From Hypericum androsaemum (Eukaryota > Streptophyta > Magnoliopsida > Malpighiales > Hypericaceae), in NCBI GenBank assembly GCA_963995505.1, contig OZ023194.1, positions 12,892,428 through 12,956,427 on the forward strand: a stretch of DNA of 64,000 bases. The letters are read 5' to 3'. Numbering within the stretch: position 1 is the stretch's first letter; each line of letters begins with the position of its first letter. The notes beneath the pieces were generated by a model. The model saw nothing but the letters and a program-made list of their open reading frames with translations, searched no databases and was not told the origin of the DNA. Below are positions 21,631 through 34,986 of this stretch, in pieces. The position numbers were made by a program, and so were the translations under genes.

Positions 21631-24600
21631 TCAAGTGGAGGGTGGAACTTCCCAATGCTTAGGCACCGGACCAACATCGTAAATGATCTCTCTGTGGCAT
21701 GACCACACCAGTTTTATTGCTTCTGGCGTCCCTATACCGGCACCTCTCGGATCTCCGGCAGGTCCAAACCTGTGCGAAACCAACACGATCAACAAGTGAC
21801 ATAATGCAAGTTTTGCTGTTCTCATTTAGCAGAAGAGACATTTCGAGTTGGTACTCACCAGTGATTCTGTGGAGCTCCAGTTGTTCTTGCTCTTAGTCCG
21901 GCATATGTAGTCCCGTTGACGGTATTCCCTATGACTTCCTGCAAACTTTAACTGATCAGCAGACTGTAGTTTTTGGATGAGTTGTAGAATATCGCGATTC
22001 TAAGGTAGTTACCACAGCAGCTGTTACAACTTCCTCTGTAACAAAATCTCCGAAGGTAAAATCGAATAATTTCTAAAGCGACTTAATGAGTTGAACTTTA
22101 CGATAAGCACATGAATGGAAGTGCAAGATTGCAGTAGTACTAGAACATTAGCTTGTAATGTCTATGGTTCGTTGAGCATGAGAAAGAGGATATGGTTCTT
22201 GCCTGTAAAAATAATGGATCATTTGAAACCACAGCGGCTGTTAAATGTGCATGCATCCTCTCCAAAGCGTCCAAGACCATCGGGAGCTGATTGTTCTTAT
22301 ACTCGGTGATTACCTAAAAGCAAAAACGTTTAATTTTAAGTCACGGTTGAACTTTCTATTCCTGGAAGAATTGTAGCCCTCATGAAGTAAGAACAAAAAG
22401 TATCAAACAGCTATCTCATTCACAGCATCGATATATAACTGTATCCACAAAAACTAGACCTTGATCACAATACGCAACGGGATAACGTGAATGAGAAAGG
22501 TATAGGAATTTCCATATCCTACCCAAAACCTTAAGGTAGTGAGTAGGTGGATTATCCACACTTATAAACAGGCCCAACCCACTTGCAACTTTCGATGTCG
22601 GATTCACTCCAACACGCCCTCTCAAACGAAGCCCATCGGATTGAAGTTTGCACGGGTTTCACACTGCCTCTCGTGCTTTCGAAGGCGGGTCGTGCGAGCA
22701 TAATGGGCCATGGGTCTCGTTAGAGCAATTGGCTCTGATACCATATAGGAATTTCCATATCCTACCCAAAACCTTAAGGTAGTGAGTAGGTGGATTATCC
22801 ACACTTATAAACAGGCCCAACACACTTGCAACTTTCGATGTCGGATTCACTCCAACAAAAGGTAATGGAAGAGAAGTGTTTGCGGTTCAACTTTTACCTG
22901 GAATGGCCCAAATATTTCTCTCGTCACAAGATCAAAGTTGCTATCCTTTAGTATTTCTTCAATAGGAACATAAACAGCTGTTGGCTTTATAGCACCATAA
23001 ATGGATGGAATGGAGTGGTTCTTTAGGGGTTCTCCACCGAATAGTAACTTGGAACCTGGAATTTTGAGCAACTTATTCATGTGCCCTAGCATTTCTTCAG
23101 TTGTGAGCTGCAGGAAAAGAAGGTAAAAACATAGATAACTGCATCAATATGTTATAAGAAAGGAGTCTTTAAATCAAATAACGTCGAGAATTAGGTACAT
23201 TTATCATGTCAAGTATAAGCTTGTTATCCATGTCGCAGAAAGGTCAAAAAATAAATAAAGAACATGACCGAGGTCTTCTTATTTTCTTTCTTTCAAAAAG
23301 TTTCGTCAATTTGAATAGAAGTGCATATGACATTGTACTTACCGTAAGCACAGGACCAATTGTGAGATCTTCGAGTGTTCTTCTTTCCGCGAGATCCTTC
23401 AATTTGGAGATAAGTGGAGTCCCAGACCAATTCTGAAATAGAATAGACCAACGTTAGTTCTAACATACAAATAAACCCTCTGAAATCCCAGGTAGCTAGA
23501 GTACATTAACTACAAAACAGAAAACAGATGTATACTGATACTATACCAAATGAAACTTAATGGAAAACAACTGAACAGCTAACCTCATGCGTAAATAAAA
23601 TTGACTGTGCAGAGCACTTCTGACCGCTACAAGCATATGCATCTTGGTCACAGACCCATGCGACATAGTCCACCTGTAATTCAGAAAACAGAAGGAATTC
23701 ATCGGCATACTTGATGCTCAGGGACAGATATCTGAATTTGAGAAGAATCTCACTACATCCGGTGCACCTCATTAACATCAGGTCCCAATATTTTCCAGTC
23801 AAATCCTGCATCTTCTAACTTGACGCGACCTTTTAAGTCAAAGGCCAACTTTTCTGCAATTCTCGAGCTTCCGGTGAAGAGAACCATTCGTGGTTTTGCC
23901 TGCAAAAGATCACAAGCTCTTTTTAGTTTGCTCGTCAAAAAGCCTTTCTGCAAAAGCCAAGTGAATCAGCCAATTTTAGCATAGCTCAGCTGTCTATCAG
24001 ATCAAGTTATATGCTTTTTCTCCACCATACAACATTTGATACAGCAAGAGAGGGTTGAGGGTTAATGAAAAATGGAATGTGGAATTTTTCCACACAGAAA
24101 CTAGCGACAGAGAGAAGGGATTACGATTTGAATGAAACATTCAACAATGAGAAACTCGGAACAACTTTGATCATACAAATTTATGGCGTAAAAGGACTTA
24201 GCATGCCATCTTAAACATGGAGAATGAGATATCAAAAGTTCCACTTCCTAAGACAAAACCTCCAACAGAAGCTTGTTCATGGTCTTCCCATCAGAATTTA
24301 TGAAGTCAACATCTTCCACTGGCAGCCCACAATGGTGAAGTAGTCGCATCATCTGTTCCATAACAATGCAAACCTACAAAATGCAAGTGGCGCTGTTTCA
24401 AAATCTCTTTCTCGAAAAGACAGAAAAGTTATCTAGACTTCTGCAGGAGATTGCTTATAGAAGGAAAAATGAGAAAAATATTGTAAAAGCAGCAAGGATT
24501 GATGTTGGTGAAGAGGTGTTGTCTATACCCCGAAGTGAAAAGAAAGAAAGTTCTCATTCTCGACAAACTAAAAATGCTCTGTACCTTGCTGTCAACTTTG

Positions 24601-26783
24601 AGAACCGGTTTGTTGCCCATGTATAATGCACCCATCAACTGAAGTAATGGAATCTCCAGAGGGAAATTAAAGGGAGTGATAATAGCAACCTGCACAAGTA
24701 ATTTTCCAAACCAAATCTCAGTTGCAATTCCAATTGCAGTAAATTAGTCAGAAAAAAAGAAGAAAATACGCTTAAAACTACAACCATTTACACGCTTATG
24801 TATCTATTGCTCAATTGAATGAACATGAGAAGGAATTACACACTTATGGATCTATTTGCTAAGTTAAATGATATATGCATAGGCTTGATTAAACCATCCT
24901 CTGCAGAATGATAACCAGCTAAACATTTTTGTCTTATGAGAGAAATTTCCTCGTGGTCAGCAAGTTAGACAATCGAAAAGGAAAGGCACTTACCGGACCA
25001 TAAGGCCATCGAAAACCATGACTTTGCTGTCCAAGATGATTTCCTGCTATACCAAATGACCTTGCCAGAAATCGGACCTGCATATAAAGAAAATCGAAAG
25101 ATGAGGCATCTTTATGAATTATGAAGGAAAAAATATTAAATTAAGGTTCAATGATAAACAATTATTTTCTGGCAATGGTCTGGGCCAGGGCCTTAGGTAC
25201 AATACGTACAACAAGTATTCTCAACAGGGAATGATAAACAACTCATCCATTCATTTGAGCAACACTCTCATTTAGAACGTCTCGCACAAGAAATCGCAAT
25301 TTTGAAAACATTTCTAGAGATTAATGAGTAACTTATCCCTCTCCTTTTTTTCCATTTATCAAATAATCTTCATACCTGATCACCAGAAAAGTTCTCCAGA
25401 AACTTTGCAGTGACTGTGACCTCGCCAAGAGCTTGCTGGTAACTCTTTGGAGCAACTCTTTGTATTAACCTTGCAAAAAAGGCAGAAACCTGAACTTGAT
25501 TTAGAAAAGAAAACATTTTGGACTGTCAAATACTCAAGTCAGTGACAAGTTTCAACTTCAAAGTTTATGACAACGTGATCGAAAAGAAGGGACTGTTACC
25601 TTTGGCTGGCCAAGCATGTGTCCTGCCTTTGCAGATATGTCTCCATAAAGAAGATACCTGCAAAAATATCCCCGCAAATATCGTAAAAGATGGATTCTAT
25701 CAATTACAAGATATCCCAGATCAGAAAGAGCAAAATGTCAAAGCAGTCAAAACCTCTCTGGTGATTTAAAGGGATTGTGAAGTCCATGTTTCTGGCACTT
25801 GGACAAGCTTGTCACGAATGGCTGCATTATAGGTCCAATGATAAATGAAATGTAAAATAAACTTCCTGTTGCATAAATGCATCATAGATTCCACAAGACA
25901 TTCCATTGAAGTACAGTGTACATGAGCAACCAAGTGACCACAATCAACTGGATGAAAGGAATAACAAAACTAATCGTAGAGCTTCAGAAAAATGCTGGTT
26001 CGTACTCCAGAGATGAAGTTGCATCGGAGAGAAGCAATAAGAAAATAGAAATCTGAACCTGTGACACACCCCGTTCAATGCATTATTACCTGAATCCCAT
26101 TCTCATCAACTTCTGCAACCTTAATGAAAGGCTCTCCATTTAAAGGATCCACTAAAGTATTCCAACTGGATGTTCCAACCCATTTCCCCTGCACTAAAAA
26201 GGAACCGAACTCTAAGCCTCCACACCAATTTCCAAAACAAAGTTCCAAACATTACAATGCTTCACCATTGAGGCTCCAACCAGAACTCCTCGACTAACAT
26301 CACCGAGCTGGGAGAGACCATGAGAGACACAAAACTCGCACGCATCAAAAGGCGAACAGTGGCACGCAAGTACCAATCACCTACCAAAGTTTTGAACTTC
26401 AGCTGGCCGGGAACCAGACAATTCGTCAACTTCCAGTGTTGCAAAAGGCAAAGAGTGCAAATTTCTGCATCAAAAGAGAAAGAGGCCTCAAAAAGGGGCA
26501 AATCACAAATCAACCCTCTTCGCTTGCTACCAAAGATTGCAACTTTAGAATCGGTTCTTCAAAAAGGGCATTAAAGGGTTGTTTACACTCTGCCCTTAAG
26601 CATCAAAACCCTATCCAACAATCACAGAATCTGATCAAATCAGGGAACTGATCAAGTTGAAAACCCTAAAGGGGGGGGGGGGGGGGAAAGCACAAACCTT
26701 GAGAGAGGGAAGGAGGTGAACCAAGTTGATGGCTTTCGGGTAGCTCTGGCTCTAATGGCTTCGGAAAACACAAGTCTGTACAT
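21631..26783 (-). CDS. ALDH12A1: delta-1-pyrroline-5-carboxylate dehydrogenase, mitochondrial
   Basis: P5CDH oxidises P5C/glutamate semialdehyde to glutamate with NAD+, the second step of proline breakdown in mitochondria. Sixteen coding exons: 26783-26698, 26464-26385, 26193-26090, 25821-25754, 25657-25600, 25489-25376, 25077-24994, 24689-24585, 24373-24260, 23899-23768, 23673-23584, 23432-23343, 23107-22898, 22313-22203, 21938-21859, 21769-21631. They sum to 1665 bases, 554 residues, close to the usual ALDH12 length. The N-terminus MYRLVFSEAIRARATRKPS is Arg-rich, as in a mitochondrial presequence. Cofactor-fold text FTGSSRIAEKLAFDLKG is in exon 10; the catalytic Cys is in YACSGQKCSAQS (exon 11); exon 16 ends in GPAGDPRGAGIGTPEAIKL and WEVPPST. 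Intron 13 holds a TRIM, intron 14 has a GC donor and intron 1 a C16 tract (minus strand). In Arabidopsis P5CDH overlaps SRO5 at its 3' end; no such partner is seen here. Confidence 0.95.
22501..22857 (-). mobile_element. complete TRIM retrotransposon (357 bp) in ALDH12A1 intron 13
   Basis: Two 114-bp direct terminal repeats (22744-22857 as 5' LTR and 22501-22614 as 3' LTR on the minus strand) differ at one base only (22579 c versus 22822 a by alignment). Each starts TGTTGGAGTG on the minus strand. Directly after the 5' LTR comes TGGTATCAGAGC (22743-22732), the classic primer-binding site for initiator Met tRNA. A purine-rich GAGAGGGCG tract precedes the 3' LTR. The element is flanked by a perfect 5-bp target duplication AAAGG (22496-22500 and 22858-22862). 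The 129-bp interior has no coding capacity, as expected for a terminal-repeat retrotransposon in miniature. It lies in the same orientation as the gene. Confidence 0.95.
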
Positions 26784-28184
26784 AATGGATTGATGGGTAC
26801 CCAGTGAATAGAGACGAGTTCTCCCTAAGAACCTGAAGCAGGGACGAGTGTACTAAAAGGAAGAAGGAAGCGGACACGTGTCTATATTTAAAATATCTTC
26901 TTTTCCTGGGACGCGACAGTGTCCGAGGTTTTTTTATCGTGTCCGAGGTTTTTTATTTGCCAACTTACAACGAAGCTGGTAAATCATCCGTGTGAGTAAT
27001 ACCAACTAATCTGGTAAACTTTTTGGTAATCGGTATTTGAACCCTAAATTTTTCTTATGTTATTAGAGTAAGTATTCTTGGTTAAAAATTTATCACTGTT
27101 AAATAATTATTTTAAAAAAATTGTTTGACATCCTACCGAACTAAATTTTGAGTCACATGTCATAGTTTGTTCTACCTGAATTAAACATTTCAAATTTGAG
27201 TCATATAGTTTAAACTCGGAAACATTACGATTTTTTAAATAGTGTTCAAAATTAGGTCTTTTTTAATAAGAAAAATGGTGTTTATGTTGGTATGGATCAT
27301 TTTTGCAGATTATCTATGGGTATGAATTGGAGAGTATAGCATTTTTGAAAAAAAAAATTGAAAGAGGGTTTTCCGTTTTATAATTATTTGGTCCTGACGT
27401 GGAAACCGCACTCCAAAGCATACAGAAGTGGCACACTATTCGAGTGGGATACAACTTGGAACGATAAGACTGGTGAGAGGAGCTCAAATATTAATTTTTT
27501 GGGAGGGATTCTCAGAAATTAATTGGAATGTGTCATAGTTTTGGCGACGAGATTGGATTCGATATTGAGTGATCAACAACAGCACTAATCGGACAATACG
27601 AAAAAACAACAGCACATTACATATCAGCAATGTTTTTAAAACTGACCTAGAATGTGATTCTGAATTCTTAAAATTTTCGGTTATCCCGGTCCAAATGGTC
27701 AGGTTATTAGTCGGACCAAAACTTCTATTTTATATTAATATAATTAAATATAAGGTTTAACAAATTTAATTTAACATAAAAAATGATAAAATACCAAATA
27801 AGTTCAAATATTTAGCAACTTTGTTATACAATTTATTCAAATAAAGTCTTCAAACATGAATTAAACAAGTCTAGAAGAACAAGAAGATGATTATACAAGT
27901 TTTCGTCTTCGACATATTAGTCCAATTCGTTAGACTTAGTTGACATATTATCAAAATTGTTAAAAAGATAAGTTTGTTGTGATCCAAAAGTGATGTACAC
28001 GCTCCGAGCGTGGAGCTTAAGGTTTTGTTTCTAAATTAAATCAGATAAAATAGAAAAAATAAACACTAATTTTTTCGATTTGGATGAAGTGGATCACCCG
28101 GAAGGTACATGACTAGACGGTTCGACCAAAATTTGGCCAGTCGAACCACATTTTGGTTTTTAGGCAAAAATCGACCTGGATTTG
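26784..28184. other. ALDH12A1 promoter side and intergenic DNA
   Basis: No gene supported. The first few hundred bases should carry the ALDH12A1 promoter. GTGTCCGAGGTTTTTT occurs twice at about 26918-26955. The rest is AT-rich and without clear repeats up to the copia LTR at 28185. Confidence 0.4.
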
Positions 28185-28475
28185 TGTTAGGTTTTATAAA
28201 TACGAACCCTAGGTTCGTAGCAGCGGAAGATAAAAAATTTTACCAACGTGAATCCTGATCATGGCAGTATAACATAAAACAGATAACAATATAGTTAGAG
28301 AATTCTTACAGTGCGTTGTAGTTCGAATCCTCAACTATGGTATCCACGTAGTCCTCGTCTACGAACTCTTGACAGTTGATATCTTCGAGAATTTGCTAGG
28401 AGAATTCGATATCGAAAATAACTAGAGAATAATTTATTTCTAGGTTAATAAGCCGTAACATATTGAACCTAGGAA

Positions 28476-28517
<42 letters not shown>

Positions 28518-29773
28518 TACCTATAACAACTCCTAATAGGAGTGTTATACGTGAATGCCAAGACTGTAAGCCCTTGGCTTGGCTTACGTAGCCACCAAGG
28601 CAGTAAGTCCTTGCTTCTACGTTTTCTCTTTTGGGTTTTGAGCCCAACTTGACCTAGTCAATATGTCCAATACTTAATTAGTTTTACTATATATTAATTA
28701 AATCTAATTTAATTAATCAATTATAATTCTATCTAATAGAATCATAATATTTCTCTATAGATTAAATATTCTTGATCAAATCAATATTTAATCTAATCAA
28801 CTTCAATTCGTAAACTAAGACTACTTGTTGTGTGACCCATAGGCCCTCACATGTCAAGCAATTAGTCGAACTAATGGTCTTAGTCGAACCCTAGACAATA
28901 GACCAGACAATCTCAACATATGAGGTACATTGCGAGGATACTGCAACTACCTGTAACGTGAAGCTCACAGTGATACGGTCCTTTCATTCGCGAATACTCG
29001 ATTAAGTCTTGAACATGATTAAGTATCTATTTAAATAACTTAATCATATTATCTCATTATACTAATTGATTATATTGTCACTTTTAGACATCATTCTAAA
29101 AGTGACGTGCATTGGCCAATGACTAACGATCCAATTAGTTATGAGAAGACAAGTATTCTCTCCAAGTCTATTTGAGGAATGAATCCTATTCTTGGCTCAA
29201 CTACCACGCACATGCACTTCGTGATGTACCTAACACATGCCGTATCTACCCGTCAGGAGTGCAAGCGTTGGTCATGGTCAAAGTCCATCACTCCGTACAT
29301 GTCGTGCGTATTGACCTCAAGTCGGAGGACTATTACACTACTCCATAAACTGATACTTCCGTAGACACGTAAATAGAATACACCAAACAGTTTCTCGGTC
29401 GAGCATGTCAATACTCTCCAAAGTATCTGTGCATCCATCATGAAATACCTAGTATCTCGTAGTTGTGAGAACCACTACATCCTCTAAGGATATGATACAG
29501 ATCGCACACCAATCTCAATCGCATCAACGATATCCCATTCTCGATGATCATTGATTGTGGCTGTTTAAGAACTATGTTCATAGTCATCTGAGATCTCACA
29601 TTCTCAATGACAATATTAGTTCATGGGAACACTAACATGAATATATACAAATAATCAAACAATATATTCAATGAGTGTAATACCGAGTATTATAAATTAA
29701 TAATACGAAAAAACTGAATGTGATCAAGTACAATGCCCTTACTAGGATTGTCTCTAGGACATATATACTAACA
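28185..29773 (-). repeat. 3' LTR of copia family 1 (1589 bp)
   Basis: It matches 34987-36543 along its whole length. The main length difference is an (AT)n microsatellite at about 28478-28513 that the 5' LTR lacks. Several short indels also separate the two, such as TATGAGG near 28919, absent at 35699. Confidence 0.93.
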
Positions 29774-29787
29774 ATCTCCCACTTGGC

Positions 29788-32700
29788 CTAGCGCCAATCA
29801 CCCATATGTCTAACACTCAGATTCTCAAAGTGTCTGGCATGCTTTTGAACACTAAGTAGTTTGGTGAAAGGATCAGCCAGGTTATCCTCTGTGGGAATAC
29901 GTTCTAATTCTATTTCCTTTCTCGCTATGATCTCTCGGATCAAGTGATAGCGCCTTTGCACATGCTTATTTCTGTTGTTGGATCTTGGTTCCTTTGCTTG
30001 TGCAACCGCACCAGTGTTATCACAATACATCTTAATTGGGAAACTGGCACTCGGAACTACCCCTAGTTCTTTCAAGAACTCTAAAATCCAGACAGCCTCC
30101 TTCGCGGCTTCTGATGCAGCTATGTACTCAGCTTCGGTTGTTGAATCCGTAATCATATCTTGCTTGGAACTATTCCAGCTCACGGTTCTGCCATTGAGCA
30201 TGAAGGCATACCCCAATTGTGACTTAAAGTCATCAAGGTCAGTCATGAAACTGGCATCGGTAAACCCAGTTACGACAAGTTCTGGCTGTCTACCATAGAC
30301 TAAGAAACATTCTTTAGTTCGTCTAAGATACTTCAGAATGTTCTTAACAGCAACCCAGGGAGGTTCCCCTGTGTTCTTCTAGAATCTACCAGTGATGCTG
30401 ATAGCGTATGACACATCGGGTCTAGTGCAAGTCATGACGTACATGATTGATCCAATAGCAGATGCGTATGTGATACCTTCCATGTACTCAATTTCTGCTT
30501 CTTCAGATGGACAATCCTTCTTTGATAACTTAATCCCATGATTTGCCGGTAGAAAACCACTCTTAGAGTCTTCCATTTTAAAACGCCTCAGTACCTTATC
30601 TATGTACGTGGATTGTGACAGCCCCAACATCCTGCTAGATCTATCTCTGTAAATCTTTATTCCAAGGATGTAGCAAGCTTCACCTAAGTCCTTCATCATG
30701 AAGGTCTTGGACAACCAATCCTTCACATATTGTATTAGCGGGATATTGTTTTCCAAAATTAATATGTCATCAACATATATGATAATGAAAACAATCTTAT
30801 CCCCGCAGCATTTTTGATAAACGCATGGATCTTCCGCATTTCTGACGAAGTCAAATAATTTGATAGCTTCATCGAAATAGATATTCTAACTCCTAGAAGC
30901 TTGCTTTAATCCATAAATGGACCTTTGCAGCTTGCATACTAATTTTGGATTTGACTTGGATACAAAACCTTCTAGCTGTGTCATAAATACTTTTTCCTCG
31001 AGATTCCTATTTAGGAAAGTCATTTTGACATCCATTTGCCAAATCTCATAATCATAGTATGCAGCTATATTAAGTAAAATCTGAATGGACTTGATTTTTG
31101 CAACTGGTGAAAAAGTCTCGTCATAATCAATGCCCTCGCGTTGCTTATAACCCTTCGCCACCAACCTAGCCTTGTAGGTTTGTACTTTGCCATCTGCATC
31201 AGTCTTCTTCTTGAAGACCCATTTGCAGCCGATGGGACTAAACCTTTCAAGCAATTCCACCAAGTCCCAGACTTTATTTGTATACATCGAGTCCATCTCG
31301 GATTTCATGACTTCTAGCCACTTCCCTGAATCGATGTCTGACATCGCTTCAGTATAAGTCTTTGGTTCATCCTTGTCTAAAATTTCCACATCATCATGTT
31401 CCTCCATGAGGAAAGTAAACTTGACGGGTGGACGACGAATCCTAGTAGACTTATGGAGTTGCGTTTGTGCAGGCTGTTCATTCTAATCGTGAAGAGGTTC
31501 TTCTGCAATGATCTAATCAATGCCAAGAGAATTCTCAGGAGCGACGCTTTCGCGCATTTTCTGAGCAGGAGATTGAACAATGTCTAAATTATTCTCATTT
31601 AGTCTAATTAGAGTATCTTGTACATGCGAGTTATCCCTAACTACACTCCCACTGGCTAGAAGACTATCACCTAGTGAAAGACTCCCACCATGAGAATCAC
31701 TGAATGCTACCACTGATTCCTTGTCGTGGTTATCCGATAAGTCCTCAGCCTCAGTATTACCTTGTGGTTCTTGAATTTCTTCAAGCTCTATCTTTCTACG
31801 ATCTTGCCTTTAAAGATATAGTCATTTTCAAGGAACATCGCCTGTCTAGAAATAATAACCTTTTGTTTCTCAGGGAGATAGAAATAATATCCTTTTGTTT
31901 CCTTAGGATATCCCACAAAGTAACCTTTTTCACATTTGGATTCTAACTTATCAGTGAGCATCTTCTTCACATACGCAGGGCAACCCCACGTCTTGATATG
32001 TGAGAATGATGGCTTCTTTCCACACCATAATTCGTATGGTGTACTTTCAACTGATTTAGATGGAATTCTATTCAGAATGTAGATTGAGGTTTGGAGTGCA
32101 TAACCCCAAAGAAATGTTGGAAGATAGGAGAAACTCATCATGGACCTTACCATGTCTAACAGGGTTCGGTTCCTCCTTTCGGACACACCATTCATTTGTG
32201 GTGTTCCTGGAGGTGTCCAATGTGATTGGACCCCATGTAACTTTAAATAATCTAGGAATTCATGGCTAAGGTATTCACCTCCTCGATCTGATCGAAGAGT
32301 CTTGATACTCTTCCCAAGTTGTTTCTCTACTTCTGCTTTATACTCTTTAAACTTCTCAAAGGCCTCGGATTTGTGTTTCATAAAATACACGTATCCATAC
32401 CTAGAGAGGTCATCAGTAAAAGTGATGAAGTATCTGAAACCACCCCTTGCTAGAGTGGGTAGTGGTCCACACACGTCACTGTGAACCAGCTCTAGCACTT
32501 CTTTGGCTCTTACCCCTTTTCCAGTAAAGGATTTGTTAGTCATTTTATCTTTGAGACATGATTCACAATTTTCATAAGACTCAAAGTCAAATGGGGTTAA
32601 GTAGTCTAACTTTCTTAACCTTGCAATTCTTTTCTCATTGGCATGACCAAGTCTACAATGCCATAAGAAGGTGGGATTTTCTTGATTACTTAATTTGAGC

Positions 32701-33454
32701 TTCTTGTTCTGTACATTAAGAACATCATGTCCACTATTTAACAAGTATAAACTATTCGAAAGAGAGGCATTTCCATAAACAATACTATTTTTCGAAAAGT
32801 AGCAACTACTATTAGAAAATTGAAAGGAAAAATTTCAATGTCCAATATTGGAATGGAAATAATGTTTATAGTAATAGACATAATAAAATAATTATTATTA
32901 AGTTCTAATCTATACCCACTGGGTAAGTCTATACTATATGTCGCTATGCGTTCGGCAGCAACTCGTGCTACATTTCTCACGCATAGGGCAACTTCACCCG
33001 GTCTAACTGCCCTACTATCTTTGAGGCCTTGCACATTTATATAAATGTGTAAGCCACATACGGTATCTAATACCCAGCAGTCAGAATTATTAGTGGACAT
33101 GTTTATCTCAATAACAAACATACCTATTCCAGAGTCAGAGACACCTAGTGCCTTATTCTCAGCAGCCAGAACCCTGCAATCTCTCTTACAGTGTCCCTTC
33201 TCCTTGCGGTGGAGGCACTCATCCTTGTCAACCCACTCTTTCTTTTGAATACCTTCAAAAGTCTTAAGCATGTTATACTGCTCAGTCATTATACCAAGCA
33301 ACATAACACACTGCGCCTGCTGCGCATCATCCTGATGCATCTTCTGTGCCTCTACGTCAAACATAGCAAGTTCAGAAGAATCAACCGCAGGGGTAACAAG
33401 GATGGGCGTGTCCAACACGTACTCAATCCTTTCTTGCTTTAGCATCAAACGCAT
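29788..33454 (-). pseudogene. copia family 1 gag-pol remnant
   Basis: From right to left: a gag end with a damaged zinc knuckle (CLHRKEKGHCKRDC) and a protease block where the usual DTG reads DTV (33454-32738); GAG pre-integrase and integrase with [16 protein letters not shown], a [12 protein letters not shown] block and [16 protein letters not shown] (32744-31788); reverse transcriptase start with CKWVFKKKTD, YKARLVAKGYKQ, QMDVKMTFLN (31407-30886); a broken centre lacking an open YVDD block; MKDLGEACYILGIKI and TRPDVSYA (30756-30379); RNase H with ASEAAKEAVWI, CDNTGAVAQAK and [10 protein letters not shown] (30246-29788). Frames are interrupted between each of these blocks. Confidence 0.9.
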
Positions 33455-34973
33455 GTTTCGGTGTCAATCCAAAAAATTCGGCCCAGCCAACTTGTTTGAT
33501 TCCAGTACAAATCTCAACCACATGTTAGCTATTTCAACACACCTAAGGAAATAAAATTAAAACAGAAATTAAAATACACAATTTCTATGATCAATATTCA
33601 GCAATCAAAATAAACACGGCCTTTAGCTTTATTTTATCTCCATTATTTTCACATACCCAACGACCTCATCGGAAGAGTACGAATTTATATCTAATATAAA
33701 TCTTAATGGACTAGGATCCACATTCCTACTATCACAACCCCTGCTTTGGCTGGTGACTGTAACAGCAGAACTGGTAGGTCTCTAAACCAATTGCAGTTTA
33801 TGCAATTCCTAGTTATCGGACCCAGTCCAATAGATGTCCCCTCGTTATTTTCTTGCTTTGGCTAGTGAAATAACTTAGGTGGTTTACAACCATCACACGG
33901 CGATATTTACATGTCCCTATAAGAGTTCCAAAAGACGTAGTTCCAAGCAAAAGACTTTGGTCTTAAATACTATAGAGCGAAATCTCGGTTTCTCTTAATT
34001 ATGACGGAAGACATCATTCATTCTAAATGAAAACTATATTTAAGTTTGAGGAACATTTCATGTCGGGGTATTTAACTTACTCAAACAAGATCCACAAATA
34101 GTTCATATAACATATACTGAGATCTAACCTAGGAAACGAAATATAAACATTTAACGGAATCCAATCCCGAAATATAATAATCATGCTTTACACATATATC
34201 AAATAAAAGTGCAAGGCAATAATTATTCTTAGGTAAAATTATTTCTAAATTAGAACTACCAACAAGCTCCAAGCTTTCGGTCAATTTCTAAAGTCCTTTT
34301 AAAATATTTTGCCCAATTTTCGTCCAACGAAACAACCTCTTATTCCTTTTCAAAATTTAAAATAATCCAAGGACCAATTTGTAATTAACCAGTAAATTCG
34401 GAAATTTCAGAAACTCCCAAGGACCAAACTAAAATCTTCGAGAGTCACAAATTTGCAGAGAAGTACCTGTAAAATCATAAATTCTTAAGGATTGCCCCTA
34501 GGACAAATTTTAACAAGCGGCCTGACCTATGAACCCTAATTCTTTTCGTTACAACGTCACAGAATCACCATGATATTCATAAGTAAGCAATTAACCATGT
34601 TACAGAATCATGACGCAGGTCACAAATCAAGTTTAATAAACTTCTAAGGCTTTTAACTGGATCCAACAACAACGACAAAATCCAATCCCTCTCATCGATA
34701 AATTGAAATTAAGATTTTATCTTTTGGTTTCAGAACGTAAAGAACGAATCCAATTATTAAATTCAATTCGAGAAGAACAAAAACCTATACCCAATTCCTA
34801 TTCCGATTAGAGAGTAATCCAATTGGTTGGCCGTTTCAATTAAAGCAACAAATAGGAAATTCATGGGTTCGCAGGTTACTAAATCATAAACGGGCATCAA
34901 CATATCAAAAATAAATATAATTTTATCTACGAAGATGCATAAAATTATGTATACGCCATAAAATTAGCCTGAA

Positions 34974-34985
34974 GCTATGATACCA
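34974..34985 (-). other. primer-binding site (initiator Met tRNA type)
   Basis: On the minus strand TGGTATCATAGC follows the 5' LTR after one base. It differs from the canonical TGGTATCAGAGC at one position. Confidence 0.8.
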
Positions 34986-34986
34986 C

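Noticed and set aside
21631..21700. An SRO5-like natural antisense partner of P5CDH, as in Arabidopsis
   Set aside because: No SRO or PARP-like coding sequence is seen downstream, and the next gene is in the same orientation.
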